Source of the DNA: Actinomyces weissii
Lineage (GTDB): Bacteria > Actinomycetota > Actinomycetes > Actinomycetales > Actinomycetaceae
DNA: 64,000 nt
Assembly: GCF_016598775.1 (NCBI RefSeq)
Contig: NZ_CP066802.1
Span: forward strand, 2,418,001-2,482,000
Direction of reading: 5' to 3'
The position numbers and the translations under genes are program-made. The notes beneath the pieces are model-generated. The model saw only the letters and a list, made by a program, of their open reading frames with translations. It was not told the origin of the DNA and did not search any database. The stretch's first letter is position 1, and the number at the start of each line of letters is the position of its first letter. Positions 55,269 to 64,000 of this stretch are shown one piece after another.

Positions 55269-57371
55269 TTAATCGAAGGTCCGCTTGATGTCGTACACGA
55301 CCTCGGAGGCGGTCGCGGTGACCACCGTCCCGTCTGCCAGGGTCCTCTGCTCCCCCTCCCCCAGGAACTGGCGGTAGTGCTCGCTCCACTCCTCCACCGC
55401 TGGCTCACCGGCCCCCTCCAGCCCCTGCGTGACCTGGGCGTAGACCCCGGAGTCGTGCGGGTAGGTCTTAATGCCCTTCTCATGGGTGTCTACCTGCACG
55501 ACGACGCGGTTGGCTCCGGTGGGCGTGGGCCCTCCGCTCAGGGCGGGCACGGCGTCGGCGGTGTTCTCCAGGTGCAGGGCGTGCACCTTGTCTGGCAGCT
55601 GTACATGGGCGGTAGGAGCGCCTGCGGTGAGCACGGTGGTGACGTTGAACTGCTTGGCCACCTCCGGGTCGGCAGCGATGTTCACCGCCGTGATCCCGCC
55701 CTGGGAGTGCCCGTAGAGCGCCACCTCGTCGCCCGGCTGGATACCCGCGGCCCGCATGGCAGTGACCACACCGGACTCCATGTCTGTGGGCGCGCCAGCC
55801 GCCCCCTGCATGTTGGTGAGCAGGTCCTGGCCTGCGGCGCTACCGGAGCCCCAGTCCACGGTTCCGGGGATCGTCACCAGGTAGCTCTTCCTGCCGTCCA
55901 CGTGGTCTATGCGCTGGATGGAGATGGCAGCGATCTTCTTATCATCCAGGTGTCTGTCGCTCTGAAGCGTTCTAGAGAACTCGATGGTGCCCGAGACCGT
56001 AGCCGACGGCAGAGGCACCGCCTGGTACCCGCCTTGGTTGCCGCCCTGGAGGCTGGTCGGAGGGACAGCACTCTTCAGGCCGAAGGGGTCCTTGGTGGAG
56101 GGCGGCACCTTCATGGTCCGCACGGGCGTCTTGTCGCCCTGGACCGTTGAGCGCTCACTGACTTCGACACCTGTGCTGGCCCCGTACCGTTGCCGCGCGG
56201 ACTGTGCGGCCAGCAGGGAGATGTAGTAGGTGCAGCGCTGAACCGGGGTGAGGGTGCTGGGGTCCACCAGCTGGGTGCCGATCTGCACCTTGTCAGGCAG
56301 GCGCTCTTTTACCCAGGGGTCCAGACGCTGGGCGGCAGCACGTATCTCTTGCTGGACGGTGGCAGCCTCCTGCCCGGTGCTGGCCCGGGAGGCTGCAAAC
56401 CCAAGCACCATCAGGCGGAAAACGTCCTTCAACACCCACAAGCTGGTGCCCGGGTCGGACATCAGCGTCTCTATTCCTTGGACAATGTCTGCCGGCAGGT
56501 CGAGTCCCAGTACATCCAGGAGCTGGTCCGCAACGGTAACCCTGGAGATAGAGTCCAGAACAGCTAACGTAAACATCCGCGCACCTAAGGTGATTACACC
56601 ATTTGTTGGCCCCGGAATCGCCAGGGGACTGGCAGGGCCGGTTACGGAGCTACCAGGGGCTGGGGTGGCCTTGCCATTTGCGGCGTCGTACATATCGGCG
56701 CAGGCCAGGACGTCCTTGGCCAGCCCACTCAAGCGACCGGCCACCGCCCCCAGGCTGGGGCTGGCACAGGTTTCGACAGTAACGTCATCGAGGTCTTCCT
56801 GGGCAGCGTCCTTCAGGCGCTTGACCTCATCCGGGTCCGGCCCGTTGTTGGAGGCTGCGGCTGGCTCGATGTATACCTGCGGGTACTGTACTGCTCCAGT
56901 ATTGGCTCGCATCACGGTGGGGCGTGCTGGAATGACGACGTCGTCAACCTGAGCCCGGGCGTTGCTGGCGTGCGCGGCTGCTTGACTGACGAAACCCGCT
57001 GCGGACTCGATGGCGGCGGCCAGGCTGCGCAGGTCGTCAGTGTTGACGGAGCTGCTCCCGCCAGACACCACAATCGCCTGTCCATTGCCTTTCCAGGACC
57101 AGCTCCAGGGGTGCCCCATAATGGGGTCCGGCCACTGCTGGTTGCCACCAGCCCCTGGACCGGTCCCCATCGCCCAGGGGCCCTGGCTGGTCTGTGTGGA
57201 ACCGCCAGCAGCTGAGCCGCCGCTCCCGCCACCGGTGGTGGGGACACTGCCGCTGGGGACACCCGGCCCCATCCAGGGGGAGGGCGTCTGGGAGGACGAT
57301 CCTACGGAGGATGAGGACGGCGCAGGCGACGGCCTGCAGACGCCGGTGGGGTCAGGTTGCTGGCTACTCAT
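55269..57371 (-). CDS. Serine alpha/beta hydrolase with disordered N-terminus, partner of WXG-like protein
   Basis: The 700-residue protein starts with about 90 Pro/Ser/Gly-rich residues. A helical region follows (about 95-160, AAAIESAAGFVSQAAAHASNARAQVDDVV) like the core of WXG/ESX substrates. The C-terminal hydrolase has elbow LYGHSQGGI (S556), and D and H candidates after it (ENTADAVPAL, DSGVYAQVTQ, SEHY). No signal peptide or membrane anchor is evident. ATG 57371 is 17 bp after the small upstream gene; a GTG at 57380 is an alternative. The pair looks like a type-VII-type secreted esterase or lipase, which is inference. Confidence 0.72.
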   Translation of the reverse strand: MSSQQPDPTGVCRPSPAPSSSSVGSSSQTPSPWMGPGVPSGSVPTTGGGSGGSAAGGSTQTSQGPWAMGTGPGAGGNQQWPDPIMGHPWSWSWKGNGQAIVVSGGSSSVNTDDLRSLAAAIESAAGFVSQAAAHASNARAQVDDVVIPARPTVMRANTGAVQYPQVYIEPAAASNNGPDPDEVKRLKDAAQEDLDDVTVETCASPSLGAVAGRLSGLAKDVLACADMYDAANGKATPAPGSSVTGPASPLAIPGPTNGVITLGARMFTLAVLDSISRVTVADQLLDVLGLDLPADIVQGIETLMSDPGTSLWVLKDVFRLMVLGFAASRASTGQEAATVQQEIRAAAQRLDPWVKERLPDKVQIGTQLVDPSTLTPVQRCTYYISLLAAQSARQRYGASTGVEVSERSTVQGDKTPVRTMKVPPSTKDPFGLKSAVPPTSLQGGNQGGYQAVPLPSATVSGTIEFSRTLQSDRHLDDKKIAAISIQRIDHVDGRKSYLVTIPGTVDWGSGSAAGQDLLTNMQGAAGAPTDMESGVVTAMRAAGIQPGDEVALYGHSQGGITAVNIAADPEVAKQFNVTTVLTAGAPTAHVQLPDKVHALHLENTADAVPALSGGPTPTGANRVVVQVDTHEKGIKTYPHDSGVYAQVTQGLEGAGEPAVEEWSEHYRQFLGEGEQRTLADGTVVTATASEVVYDIKRTFD

Positions 57372-57387
57372 GGCATTCACCGGCTTC

Positions 57388-57594
57388 CTAGAGGATCGCG
57401 TCCAGGGCCTTGCAGGAGGCCTCGGCTTCGGTGGCCTCTGTACTAAGAGTGCTCAAGCGGTTGCGCACCTGGCTGAGCGCATCGGCGCAGGAGGTGGCGG
57501 CCGCCCCGACCCAGGACGTAGGAACATCCTGAGGAATGACGAGCAGCGCGGCACCTACGTCACTAACCATTAGCTGTGCTTCGAGTTGTGTCAT
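57388..57594 (-). CDS. Small WXG-like protein
   Basis: The 68-residue helical protein has SWVGAAATSCADAL, a W-x-G turn in the middle, flanked by helices. It is shorter than the usual 95-105 residues of WXG100 proteins, with two cysteines that are atypical. It lies directly before the hydrolase gene and probably forms a heterodimer with its N-terminal helical region. The 288 bp upstream (57595-57882) hold no other gene. Confidence 0.65.
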   Translation of the reverse strand: MTQLEAQLMVSDVGAALLVIPQDVPTSWVGAAATSCADALSQVRNRLSTLSTEATEAEASCKALDAIL

Positions 57595-57882
57595 GCCTCG
57601 ACGTTAAGGGCGCTGGCGCCCCGTCCCACCAGGCTGCGTGGATATCAGGGCGGTGCGGCTCCGATTACCGCCCTGTGGAGCGCGGCCCCCAAGTGCCCGG
57701 ACGCAGAGCGCACCCAGCCCCTCAACGCCCCGGCCCACCCCGGGAGAAGCCCCGGTAAGGCCGCCGCCACCCGGTGCTCACAGGAGCGCCCCCGCCCCCT
57801 GCCAGCCCACCGCAAGCCCCAGCAGCCGCGCCGTCCCCAGCAGGTACTGGCCCCGACGCCAGCTCGACACCGAGCCCCATCT

Positions 57883-58731
57883 CTACCGCTGCTCGGCGCT
57901 GCGTCCCAGCCGGTAGGCGGCCACCGCGCCGAGGTCCACGGCCACAGCCAGCACCGCTGCGGTCCACCAGGAGGTCAGCCCCAGCAGCCACAGGGCCAGC
58001 ACGTAGACCAGCACGAGCCCCAGCGCCCAGGCGGCGCCGAGTCGCCGTCGTGGAGCCTCGGTCAGCAGCAGGCACAGGCTGCCAGTGGCGGCTCCCAGGA
58101 CCGCCAGGGCCGCCAGCAGCACCGCCTGCCAGACGCCCGCGAGCGCCATCCCAGCCAGCAGCAGCAGCCCCAGGCCGGTGAGCACGATGTCCAGCAGTAT
58201 CAGGTGGACGCCGCCGCGCGCGCCCTGGGGCAGCGGCTCGGCGGGAACGGTCCTGCTGGCCGCGTCCAGGACCACCGCGGCCACCGCCAGGAGCAGCAGG
58301 CCTCCCGCCGCCTGGAGGAGCTTGTCGCTCAGCAGGCGCGGCCCCAGCCAGCCCAGCACGAAGGCTCCCGTCGCCCCAGCCGCCAGCACCCAGCGCTGCC
58401 CGAGCAGGATGGCGCGGGCGTGGGCGGCCACGTCCACCAGCTCGTAGACCCAGCCGGGCACCTCCGGGTCGCGTGGCTTCCCGACGGCGTCGCCCTCCCC
58501 GGCTGCCTGGTCGCGGTCCTTGGCGGCGTCCTGGCTGGCAGAGGCAGGGCTGGCGACGGCGTGGGCGGGCACAGGCGGCTCACTCGACCCACGGCCGGAC
58601 CCCAGGTCGCCCGGGCCAGGCTGAGCGGTCTTCTGTCTGGCCGAGGCCGGCTGGGCGGCGGCCGCTCTAGAGTCGGTCGTTTCAGGCGTGTGCTTGCGCG
58701 CTTCGGGGTGCAGCGGTTCAGGGAGGCTCAT
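57883..58731 (-). CDS. Hypothetical membrane protein
   Basis: The 282-residue protein has a disordered, Ala/Pro/Gln/Asp-rich cytoplasmic N-terminus of about 95 residues. Six or so membrane helices follow (from ILLGQRWVLAAGATGAFVLGWLG onwards), ending AYRLGRSAEQR. I recognise no family. ATG 58731 with CACAAT 6 nt upstream. Confidence 0.65.
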   Translation of the reverse strand: MSLPEPLHPEARKHTPETTDSRAAAAQPASARQKTAQPGPGDLGSGRGSSEPPVPAHAVASPASASQDAAKDRDQAAGEGDAVGKPRDPEVPGWVYELVDVAAHARAILLGQRWVLAAGATGAFVLGWLGPRLLSDKLLQAAGGLLLLAVAAVVLDAASRTVPAEPLPQGARGGVHLILLDIVLTGLGLLLLAGMALAGVWQAVLLAALAVLGAATGSLCLLLTEAPRRRLGAAWALGLVLVYVLALWLLGLTSWWTAAVLAVAVDLGAVAAYRLGRSAEQR

Positions 58732-58737
58732 GGGGTC

Positions 58738-58743
58738 ATTGTG
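58738..58743 (-). promoter_or_regulatory. -10 box of leaderless membrane-protein gene
   Basis: CACAAT on the minus strand, 6 nt before the ATG at 58731. Confidence 0.4.
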
Positions 58744-58915
58744 CCCGGCCTGTGCAGGGGCCAGTGCCAGCCGCCCCAGCCCCCCACAGCACCGCGGCCC
58801 GGTCGCCACGACCGTACCCTTCCCGCCTCAGCCCTGCGTGCACGCCAAGCAGCACAGCCCGGCGCAGGTCACGGCACAAGCGGACTACGGCGCAGGCAGG
58901 TGCTGCTTAGCCCCC

Positions 58916-59626
58916 TCAGCCCTGGGCGCGCCGCAGCACCAGCACGGCGTCGGCCTGGCGGGCGCTGGTGCCGTCGGGGCCGGTGGCCTGCTGCCAGTGC
59001 TCGGTGCACTGCTCCACCTGCCAGCCCTCCAGGGCGGGGGAGACGACGTCCCCCCGGCGGGCGACCTCGTGGACCAGGCCCTCGTTCCCGCCCGCCCCGC
59101 CGTCAGCGGTCCAGGCCTCAGCCAGGGCGTCCAGCAGCTCCTGGGCCCGGTAGGTGCGCAGGTGGGCGGGCCGCCAGGGCGGGTTTACGGCGTGCACCGT
59201 GGTCATGAGCCTGCCTCCCGGGGCCACCCGGACCGCCATCTGGGTGAGCAGCCGCACCAGGTCCAGCCCACCCCCGTGCTTGCTGCCGTGCACGAAGAAG
59301 CTGGTGACCAGGTCCCAGCTTCCTTCCGGCAGGCCCTGGGCGACGACGTCGCGAGCCTGCCCCTGCACGCGTCCGGCCAGGCCCCGGCTGCTGGCCTGGT
59401 TGAGCAGGCGGTCCACGGCGGTGCGGGACAGGTCCACGCCGGTGGCCTGCCAGCCCTGGGCGGCGAGCCACAGCACGTCCTCACCCTCCCCGCAGCCGAC
59501 GTCCAGGCTGGTGCCCGGCTGCCAGCCGGTGGCGGCAGAGACCAGCCAGGCGTTGGGCTGGCCTGACCACAGGCGGTCGACGGCGGCGTAGCGGGACTCC
59601 CAGTCAGTGGGGCGGTTACGGCACAT
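58916..59626 (-). CDS. Class I SAM-dependent methyltransferase
   Basis: The 236-residue protein has motif I LDVGCGEGEDVLWLA, motif II GVDLSRTAVDRL, and VAPGGRLMTTVHAVNP as post-motif III, a small-molecule methyltransferase layout (tellurite-resistance TehB-like opening WESRYAAVDRLWSGQPNAWL). Substrate unknown. Divergent from pepC across 60 bp; both starts look leaderless. Confidence 0.85.
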   Translation of the reverse strand: MCRNRPTDWESRYAAVDRLWSGQPNAWLVSAATGWQPGTSLDVGCGEGEDVLWLAAQGWQATGVDLSRTAVDRLLNQASSRGLAGRVQGQARDVVAQGLPEGSWDLVTSFFVHGSKHGGGLDLVRLLTQMAVRVAPGGRLMTTVHAVNPPWRPAHLRTYRAQELLDALAEAWTADGGAGGNEGLVHEVARRGDVVSPALEGWQVEQCTEHWQQATGPDGTSARQADAVLVLRRAQG

Positions 59627-59674
59627 AGGCGCATCATGCCTGGTGGGCCGGAGAACAGTGTCAGCGCCCCGCGT

Positions 59675-59680
59675 TAACCT
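59675..59680 (+). promoter_or_regulatory. -10 box of leaderless pepC
   Basis: TAACCT lies 6 nt before the ATG at 59687. Confidence 0.6.
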
Positions 59681-59686
59681 AACCGC

Positions 59687-61039
59687 ATGTCTGACAAGCA
59701 CGCTCCCTCCCCTGCCTCCCCCGCCCTGAGCCCCGACTGGGTCACCACCCGCACGCAGGCTGTGCTGGCTGACGCCGCCGCCCGCCTGGCAGCCAACGCC
59801 GTGGCCACCACCGACGTGGAGAAGGTCAGCCTGGACCGGCAGGTGTTCACCTCTATCGACTCCTCGGTCTCCGAGCTGATCCCGGACGCCGTCATCACCG
59901 ACCAGAAGCGCTCTGGGCGCTGCTGGGCCTTCGCGGGCCTGAACGTGCTGCGGGCGGCGCTCATCAAGGAGCTCCAGGTCGAGTCCTTCGAGCTGAGCCA
60001 GAACTTCGTCTACTTCCACGACAAGCTGGAGAAGGCCAACGCCTTCCTGGCCCGGGTGGTGGCTGACGCGCAGGCAGGCCGGGACCTGGACGACCGCCTG
60101 GTGGTGGCGGACCTGAGCCAGCCGATCGGTGACGGCGGCTGGTGGCCCGAGCTGGCGCGCCTGGTGGCCAAGTACGGGGTGGTGCCGCACTACGCCATGC
60201 CGGACACCGACTCGGCCACCAGCTCTGAGGCCATGAACACGCACCTGGCCACGGTGCTGCGCCGCGCCGCGCTGCGCCTGCGGCAGGCGGTGGCCGGAGG
60301 TGAGGGGCCCCAGCACCTGGAGCGGCTGCGGGAGGCCGCCCTGGCCGACGTGCACCGGGTGCTGACGATCCACCTGGGGGCGCCGCCGTCGTCATTCGTG
60401 TTCCAGTACCGGGACAAGGACAAGGCCTTCCACCGGGTCGGGGAGCTCACGCCCCGGGACTTCGCGCAGCGCTACGTGCGGGACGTGGAGGAGTTCGTGG
60501 TGGTGGCGCACGACCCGCGCCCCCACATCCGGGTGGGCACCCGCTACGGCATCGACCGCACCGAGCTGATGGTGGGGGCGCCCACCCAGGAGCACGTGAC
60601 GGCGGAGCTGGAGGTGCTCAAGGCGGTGGCCGTGGCCGCGATCCAGGACGGCGAGCCGGTGTGGTTCGCCTGTGACGTAGCCAAGCAGCGGGATAAGGAG
60701 GCGGGTGTCTGGGACGCCGCCCTGCACGACTACGAGGGCCTGTACGGCGTGGACCTGTCCCTGACCAAGGCGGAGCGGATGATGGTGCGTGAGTCCTGCC
60801 TGACGCACGCCATGTGCCTGACCGGCGTGGACCTGGTGGACGGCGTGCCGCGGCGCTGGCGGGTGGAGAACTCCTGGGGTGAGAAGGTCGGGGAGAAGGG
60901 ATTCCACACCATGAACGACTCCTGGTTCGACGAGTACGTGTTCCAGGTGGTGGTGCGGGCCAGCCGCCTGCCCCAGGAGCTGCGTGCCGCCCTGGAGGCT
61001 GAGCCGGTCATGCTGCCCAGCTGGGACCCCATGGCCTGA
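59687..61039 (+). CDS. pepC: Aminopeptidase C (bleomycin hydrolase family, C1B)
   Basis: The 450-residue cysteine peptidase has the catalytic triad C79 (RSGRCWAFAG), H374 (LTHAMCLTG) and N395 (VENSWGE). The length fits the hexameric PepC/Blmh family, in which the C-terminus trims peptides from the N-terminal end inside a closed chamber. It works in the cytoplasm on peptides from uptake or turnover. The gene is monocistronic. Confidence 0.96.
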   Translation: MSDKHAPSPASPALSPDWVTTRTQAVLADAAARLAANAVATTDVEKVSLDRQVFTSIDSSVSELIPDAVITDQKRSGRCWAFAGLNVLRAALIKELQVESFELSQNFVYFHDKLEKANAFLARVVADAQAGRDLDDRLVVADLSQPIGDGGWWPELARLVAKYGVVPHYAMPDTDSATSSEAMNTHLATVLRRAALRLRQAVAGGEGPQHLERLREAALADVHRVLTIHLGAPPSSFVFQYRDKDKAFHRVGELTPRDFAQRYVRDVEEFVVVAHDPRPHIRVGTRYGIDRTELMVGAPTQEHVTAELEVLKAVAVAAIQDGEPVWFACDVAKQRDKEAGVWDAALHDYEGLYGVDLSLTKAERMMVRESCLTHAMCLTGVDLVDGVPRRWRVENSWGEKVGEKGFHTMNDSWFDEYVFQVVVRASRLPQELRAALEAEPVMLPSWDPMA

Positions 61040-61170
61040 GGACGGCAGCGCCCGGCCCTGGCCCCGCCCAGCGCCAGGCCCGGAGAGGCTTACAGCCCCG
61101 CTCCCGGAGCCCGCACCCGGCTCCCTGGCCGGGACTCGGCCTCCTGGATCCTCCCGGTACCGGCCCCTGG

Positions 61171-61176
61171 CAGAAT
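61171..61176 (+). promoter_or_regulatory. -10 box of leaderless purB
   Basis: CAGAAT lies 7 nt before the ATG at 61184. Confidence 0.45.
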
Positions 61177-61183
61177 CGGGGGC

Positions 61184-62710
61184 ATGGTCGACCTCTCCGC
61201 CCTCAGCCCCGCCGTCGCCCTCGGCCCGCTGGACGGCCGCTACCGCGCCGTCACCGCCCCGCTGGCCAACCACCTGTCGGAGGCGGCCCTGAACCGGGCC
61301 CGCCTGCTGGTGGAGGTCGAGTGGCTGATCCACCTCACTGACGGCGGCGTGCTGCCTGGAGCGCCCCGCCTGTCCCCGGCGGAGCAGCACTACCTGCGGG
61401 GCCTGGTGGAGGGCTTCGGCCCTGCGGAGATCGCCGAGCTGGCGCAGATCGAGGCGGAGACCCGCCACGACGTCAAGGCGGTGGAGTACCTGCTCAAGCG
61501 CCGCCTGGACGCCGCCCCCGGCGCGGGCGTCACCGGCCTGGAGGGCGCCCCCACCGTGCTGCCCGCCGTCCACGAGATCGTCCACATCTTCTGCACCAGC
61601 GAGGACGTCAACAACCTGGCCTACGCCCTGACCGTGCGCGACGCCGTGCAGCAGGTTTGGCTGCCTGCCGCCTCCGGCCTGGTGGCGGACCTGACCGCCC
61701 TGGCCCGGGAGCACGCCGAGGTGCCCATGCTGGCGCGCACCCACGGGCAGGCCGCCACCCCCGTCACGCTCGGCAAGGAGCTGGCGGTGCTGGCCTGGCG
61801 GCTGCGCCGTCAGCTGCGGCGGGTGGAGTCCGCCGAGTACCTGGGCAAGGTCAACGGGGCCACCGGCACCTACGGCGCGCACGTGGTCTCCGTGCCCACG
61901 GCGGACTGGCAGGCCGTCTCCCGGGCCTTCGTGGAGGGGCTGGGACTGGTGTGGAACCCGCTGACCACCCAGATCGAGTCCCACGACTGGCAGGCCGAGC
62001 TGTACGCGGACGTGGCCCGCTTCAACCGGGTGGCCCACAACCTGGCCACCGACGTGTGGACCTACATCTCCCTGGGGTACTTCCACCAGCGGCTCAGCGC
62101 CCAGGGCTCCACCGGCTCCTCCACCATGCCGCACAAGGTCAACCCGATACGTTTTGAGAACGGGGAGGCCAACCTGGAGGTCTCCTGCGCCCTGCTGGAC
62201 ACGCTGGCCGCCACCCTGGTGACCTCCCGGATGCAGCGGGACCTGACAGACTCCTCCACCCAGCGCAACATCGGGGTGGCCCTGGGGCACTCGCTGGTGG
62301 CCCTGGACAGTATCCGCCAGGGGCTGGCGGGCCTGGAGGTGAACCGGGCCCGGCTCCTGGAGGACCTGGACGGCGCCTGGGAGGTGCTGGCTGAGCCGGT
62401 GCAGCAGGCCATGCGGGCAGCCTCCGTGGCGGGGGCCCCGGGCATGGCCGACCCCTACGAGCGGCTCAAGGAGCTCACGCGCGGCAAGAAGGTGACGGCG
62501 CAGACCATGCGGGAGCTCATCCGCGGCCTGGGTATGCCCCCCGAGGTGGAGGCCCGCCTGCTGGCCCTGAGCCCCGCCACCTATACGGGCCTGGCCGCCC
62601 AGCTGGTGGGGCACCTGGACCACCGGCTACCACGCCCACGGCCCGAGGCCCCCGCCAGCGGCCCTGCACCTGTCACAGCAGCACCCGGTAGCAGGCCAGC
62701 CCGCACCTAG
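61184..62710 (+). CDS. purB: Adenylosuccinate lyase
   Basis: The 508-residue fumarase/aspartase-superfamily enzyme acts twice in purine synthesis: it splits SAICAR and adenylosuccinate, releasing fumarate. The signature loop SSTMPHKVNPIRFEN holds the catalytic Ser. TRHDVKAVEYLLKRRL and ARTHGQAATPVTLGKEL carry the His residues of the active site. LGPLDGRY near the start is typical of the long E. coli-like class. A Pro-rich tail of about 25 residues follows the family domain. The stop overlaps that of the convergent next gene. Confidence 0.97.
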   Translation: MVDLSALSPAVALGPLDGRYRAVTAPLANHLSEAALNRARLLVEVEWLIHLTDGGVLPGAPRLSPAEQHYLRGLVEGFGPAEIAELAQIEAETRHDVKAVEYLLKRRLDAAPGAGVTGLEGAPTVLPAVHEIVHIFCTSEDVNNLAYALTVRDAVQQVWLPAASGLVADLTALAREHAEVPMLARTHGQAATPVTLGKELAVLAWRLRRQLRRVESAEYLGKVNGATGTYGAHVVSVPTADWQAVSRAFVEGLGLVWNPLTTQIESHDWQAELYADVARFNRVAHNLATDVWTYISLGYFHQRLSAQGSTGSSTMPHKVNPIRFENGEANLEVSCALLDTLAATLVTSRMQRDLTDSSTQRNIGVALGHSLVALDSIRQGLAGLEVNRARLLEDLDGAWEVLAEPVQQAMRAASVAGAPGMADPYERLKELTRGKKVTAQTMRELIRGLGMPPEVEARLLALSPATYTGLAAQLVGHLDHRLPRPRPEAPASGPAPVTAAPGSRPART

Positions 62711-63543
62711 GCGAAGACGCTGAAGCCCAAGATGATCAGCAGGAGCACGATCCAGCTCAGGTAGGGCTTGATTCCCTCCCAGCCCAGGGACTGCGCGTCC
62801 TTGGACACCAGCTGTACCTGTCGGCTCACCTGTGAGAGCACCTGCTCCAGGTCGTTGCTGCCTGGGCCCCCGCCCGGCCCCCGGTAGGGCAGACGGACCG
62901 GCAGGCCGGGAACCTGCGGCGGCTGGGCGTAGCCGCCCTGGGCGTAGCCACCCTGGGCGGGCCCAGCGGCCCAAGGACCAGGTGACCAGGGTCCGTCGCC
63001 GGGATAAGGCTGCCCCGCCCCGTAAGCCCCCTGGGCTGGCGGGGCATAGGCCTGCGGCGGAATCTGGGGCGGCACCTGCACCGGCACAGCCTGGGGCGGC
63101 ACCTGCCCGGGCAGCGGGCCGGGGACCAGCACCGAACGAGGCACGGTGGTGCGGGAGGCGGTACGGGTGGCCGTGCGGGAAGCGGTGCGTGGCGCCGTGG
63201 TGGGGCTGGTGGTCTTGCTCGTGGTGCGGCGGGACTGCCGGTGCGCCTCGTCGCGGCGTCGCGCCCCCTCCTTGATGCGCTGGGCCCGCTCCAGGTCCGC
63301 GCGCTCCTGCACGCTGGCGGACGGGTCGACGGCGGTGCCCGCGTCCTCCTCCTGCCAGCCAGGAACCGCGTCTAGCACGGAGACGTCGTAGATCATCGAG
63401 CCCGTCAGCGGGTCCCCGAGCACCGACCCGAAGGGGGCGTCGTCGTAGTAGTCCTCGGAAGCCGTCCAGCCTGCAGGCGCCCAGGAGGTGTCCAGGACGT
63501 CGAGCGCCGGGGAGACGGGGGCGGAGGGCTGGTCAGCTGCCAT
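62707..63543 (-). CDS. Tail-anchored hypothetical protein with Pro/Gln-rich middle
   Basis: The 278-residue protein has an acidic N-terminus, an Arg/Thr/Ser repeat stretch (about 105-135, RTASRTATRTASR), then a Pro/Gly/Tyr/Gln-rich segment with PPQ and AQGGY repeats. It ends in a single C-terminal helix (WIVLLLIILGFSVFA) that would anchor it with the bulk in the cytoplasm. Family not recognised. It overlaps purB tail to tail by 4 bp in CTAG, so the two stop codons share bases. Start has CATGCT 6 nt before it. Confidence 0.7.
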   Translation of the reverse strand: MAADQPSAPVSPALDVLDTSWAPAGWTASEDYYDDAPFGSVLGDPLTGSMIYDVSVLDAVPGWQEEDAGTAVDPSASVQERADLERAQRIKEGARRRDEAHRQSRRTTSKTTSPTTAPRTASRTATRTASRTTVPRSVLVPGPLPGQVPPQAVPVQVPPQIPPQAYAPPAQGAYGAGQPYPGDGPWSPGPWAAGPAQGGYAQGGYAQPPQVPGLPVRLPYRGPGGGPGSNDLEQVLSQVSRQVQLVSKDAQSLGWEGIKPYLSWIVLLLIILGFSVFA

Positions 63544-63597
63544 AGCACCAGCATGGCACGACGTCGAAGGCGGCAGTACCGGTACCTCTCCCCCGCC

Positions 63598-64000
63598 CTA
63601 GCGGCGGCGGGCCGCCGTGGAGCTGCGCAGCACCAGCTCGGCAGGTACCTCGGTGCTGGCGGGGGTCGGTGCCCCTAGGGCCAGGAGGGCCGCCAGCTCA
63701 CCCACCCGCGCGAAGTCCAGCCGCACCGTGGTCAGGGCGGGGGTGGTCGCTACCGCGTGCGGGTGGTCGTCCATGCCCACCACGGAGACGTCCTCCGGCA
63801 CCCGTACCCCGGCGGTCCGCAGCCCGGTCATGAGGCCGATCGCCAGGTCGTCGTTGCCGCACAGGACCGCAGTGGCTCCGGAGCGCACGGCTGGCAGGGC
63901 GGCACGCATCCCCGTCTCCGGTCCCCAGCCGGTGGCCAGGGGCGGGGGCGTGTCCAGGCCCGCACCGAGCATGACCTGCCGCCAGCCCGCCAGGCGCGGG
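63598..64000 (-). CDS. LacI-family regulator, C-terminal part (cut by window edge)
   Basis: At least 133 codons of the sensor domain end: GATAVLCGNDDLAIGLMTGLRTAGVRVPEDVSVVGMDDHPHA and TTVRLDFARVGELAALLAL, the standard LacI/GalR C-terminus that reads sugar binding. The frame is open to 64000, so the DNA-binding half lies outside. It is distinct from the regulator at 15517. Confidence 0.9.
   Translation of the reverse strand, partial: PRLAGWRQVMLGAGLDTPPPLATGWGPETGMRAALPAVRSGATAVLCGNDDLAIGLMTGLRTAGVRVPEDVSVVGMDDHPHAVATTPALTTVRLDFARVGELAALLALGAPTPASTEVPAELVLRSSTAARRR

Overview
The window is high-GC actinobacterial DNA, most like an Actinomyces or close relative. That is inference from GC content and from actinobacterial families such as a DUF5926 protein, a DUF5129-like protein and an OxyR with both redox cysteines. 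At least a dozen genes also carry a TAnnnT -10 hexamer exactly 6-7 nt before the start codon, the mark of leaderless transcription. No rRNA, prophage, integrase or transposase is visible. One tRNA gene, tRNA-Ser(TGA), lies at 360-445.

Layout. (1) 0.7-16.5 kb is an N-glycan scavenging locus. A secreted GH85 endo-beta-N-acetylglucosaminidase frees the glycan. A sugar ABC importer (lipoprotein plus two permeases) takes it up. A GH38 alpha-mannosidase, a GH5_18-like beta-mannosidase, a GH20 hexosaminidase and an AGE-family isomerase dismantle it. A divergent LacI regulator sits at the end, and four copies of one pseudo-palindrome (CTAAACCG...) lie in front of the three transcription units. (2) 16.7-20.5 kb holds a serS - HAD phosphatase - orphan solute-binding lipoprotein operon. 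(3) oxyR follows at 20.8 kb. (4) 21.8-27.2 kb is a polymorphic-toxin island: decayed immunity-like genes, a small secretion-partner-like protein, a toxin ending in a GH-E nuclease domain, and two immunity proteins. (5) 27.2-36.6 kb carries a lipid kinase, an MFS exporter, pheA, a fructosamine kinase, a 1005-residue membrane protein and a GT2 glycosyltransferase.

(6) After 1.3 kb with no convincing gene, 37.8-43.3 kb is a defence island: putative restriction enzyme, C5 cytosine methyltransferase with a LexA-like box on its promoter, Vsr endonuclease, and a frameshifted AlbA/ATPase regulator behind a 21-bp iteron array. (7) 43.4-47.2 kb has a DUF5926 protein, a DUF5129-like protein with a half-length paralogue, and RidA. 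(8) 47.4-49.5 kb is an AT-richer gene for a multi-pass membrane protein with a Ser-Asp-His hydrolase triad, probably acquired. (9) 49.6-64 kb is mostly housekeeping (pgm, YwiC-like, hisC, holin-like, methyltransferase, pepC, purB, start of another LacI). It also holds a WXG-like protein paired with a secreted-type serine hydrolase.

A 40-bp element built on TCTCGCGAGA occurs three times at gene ends (tRNA-Ser, the end of the YwiC-like gene, inside the 3' end of hisC), twice next to a DnaA-box-like sequence.
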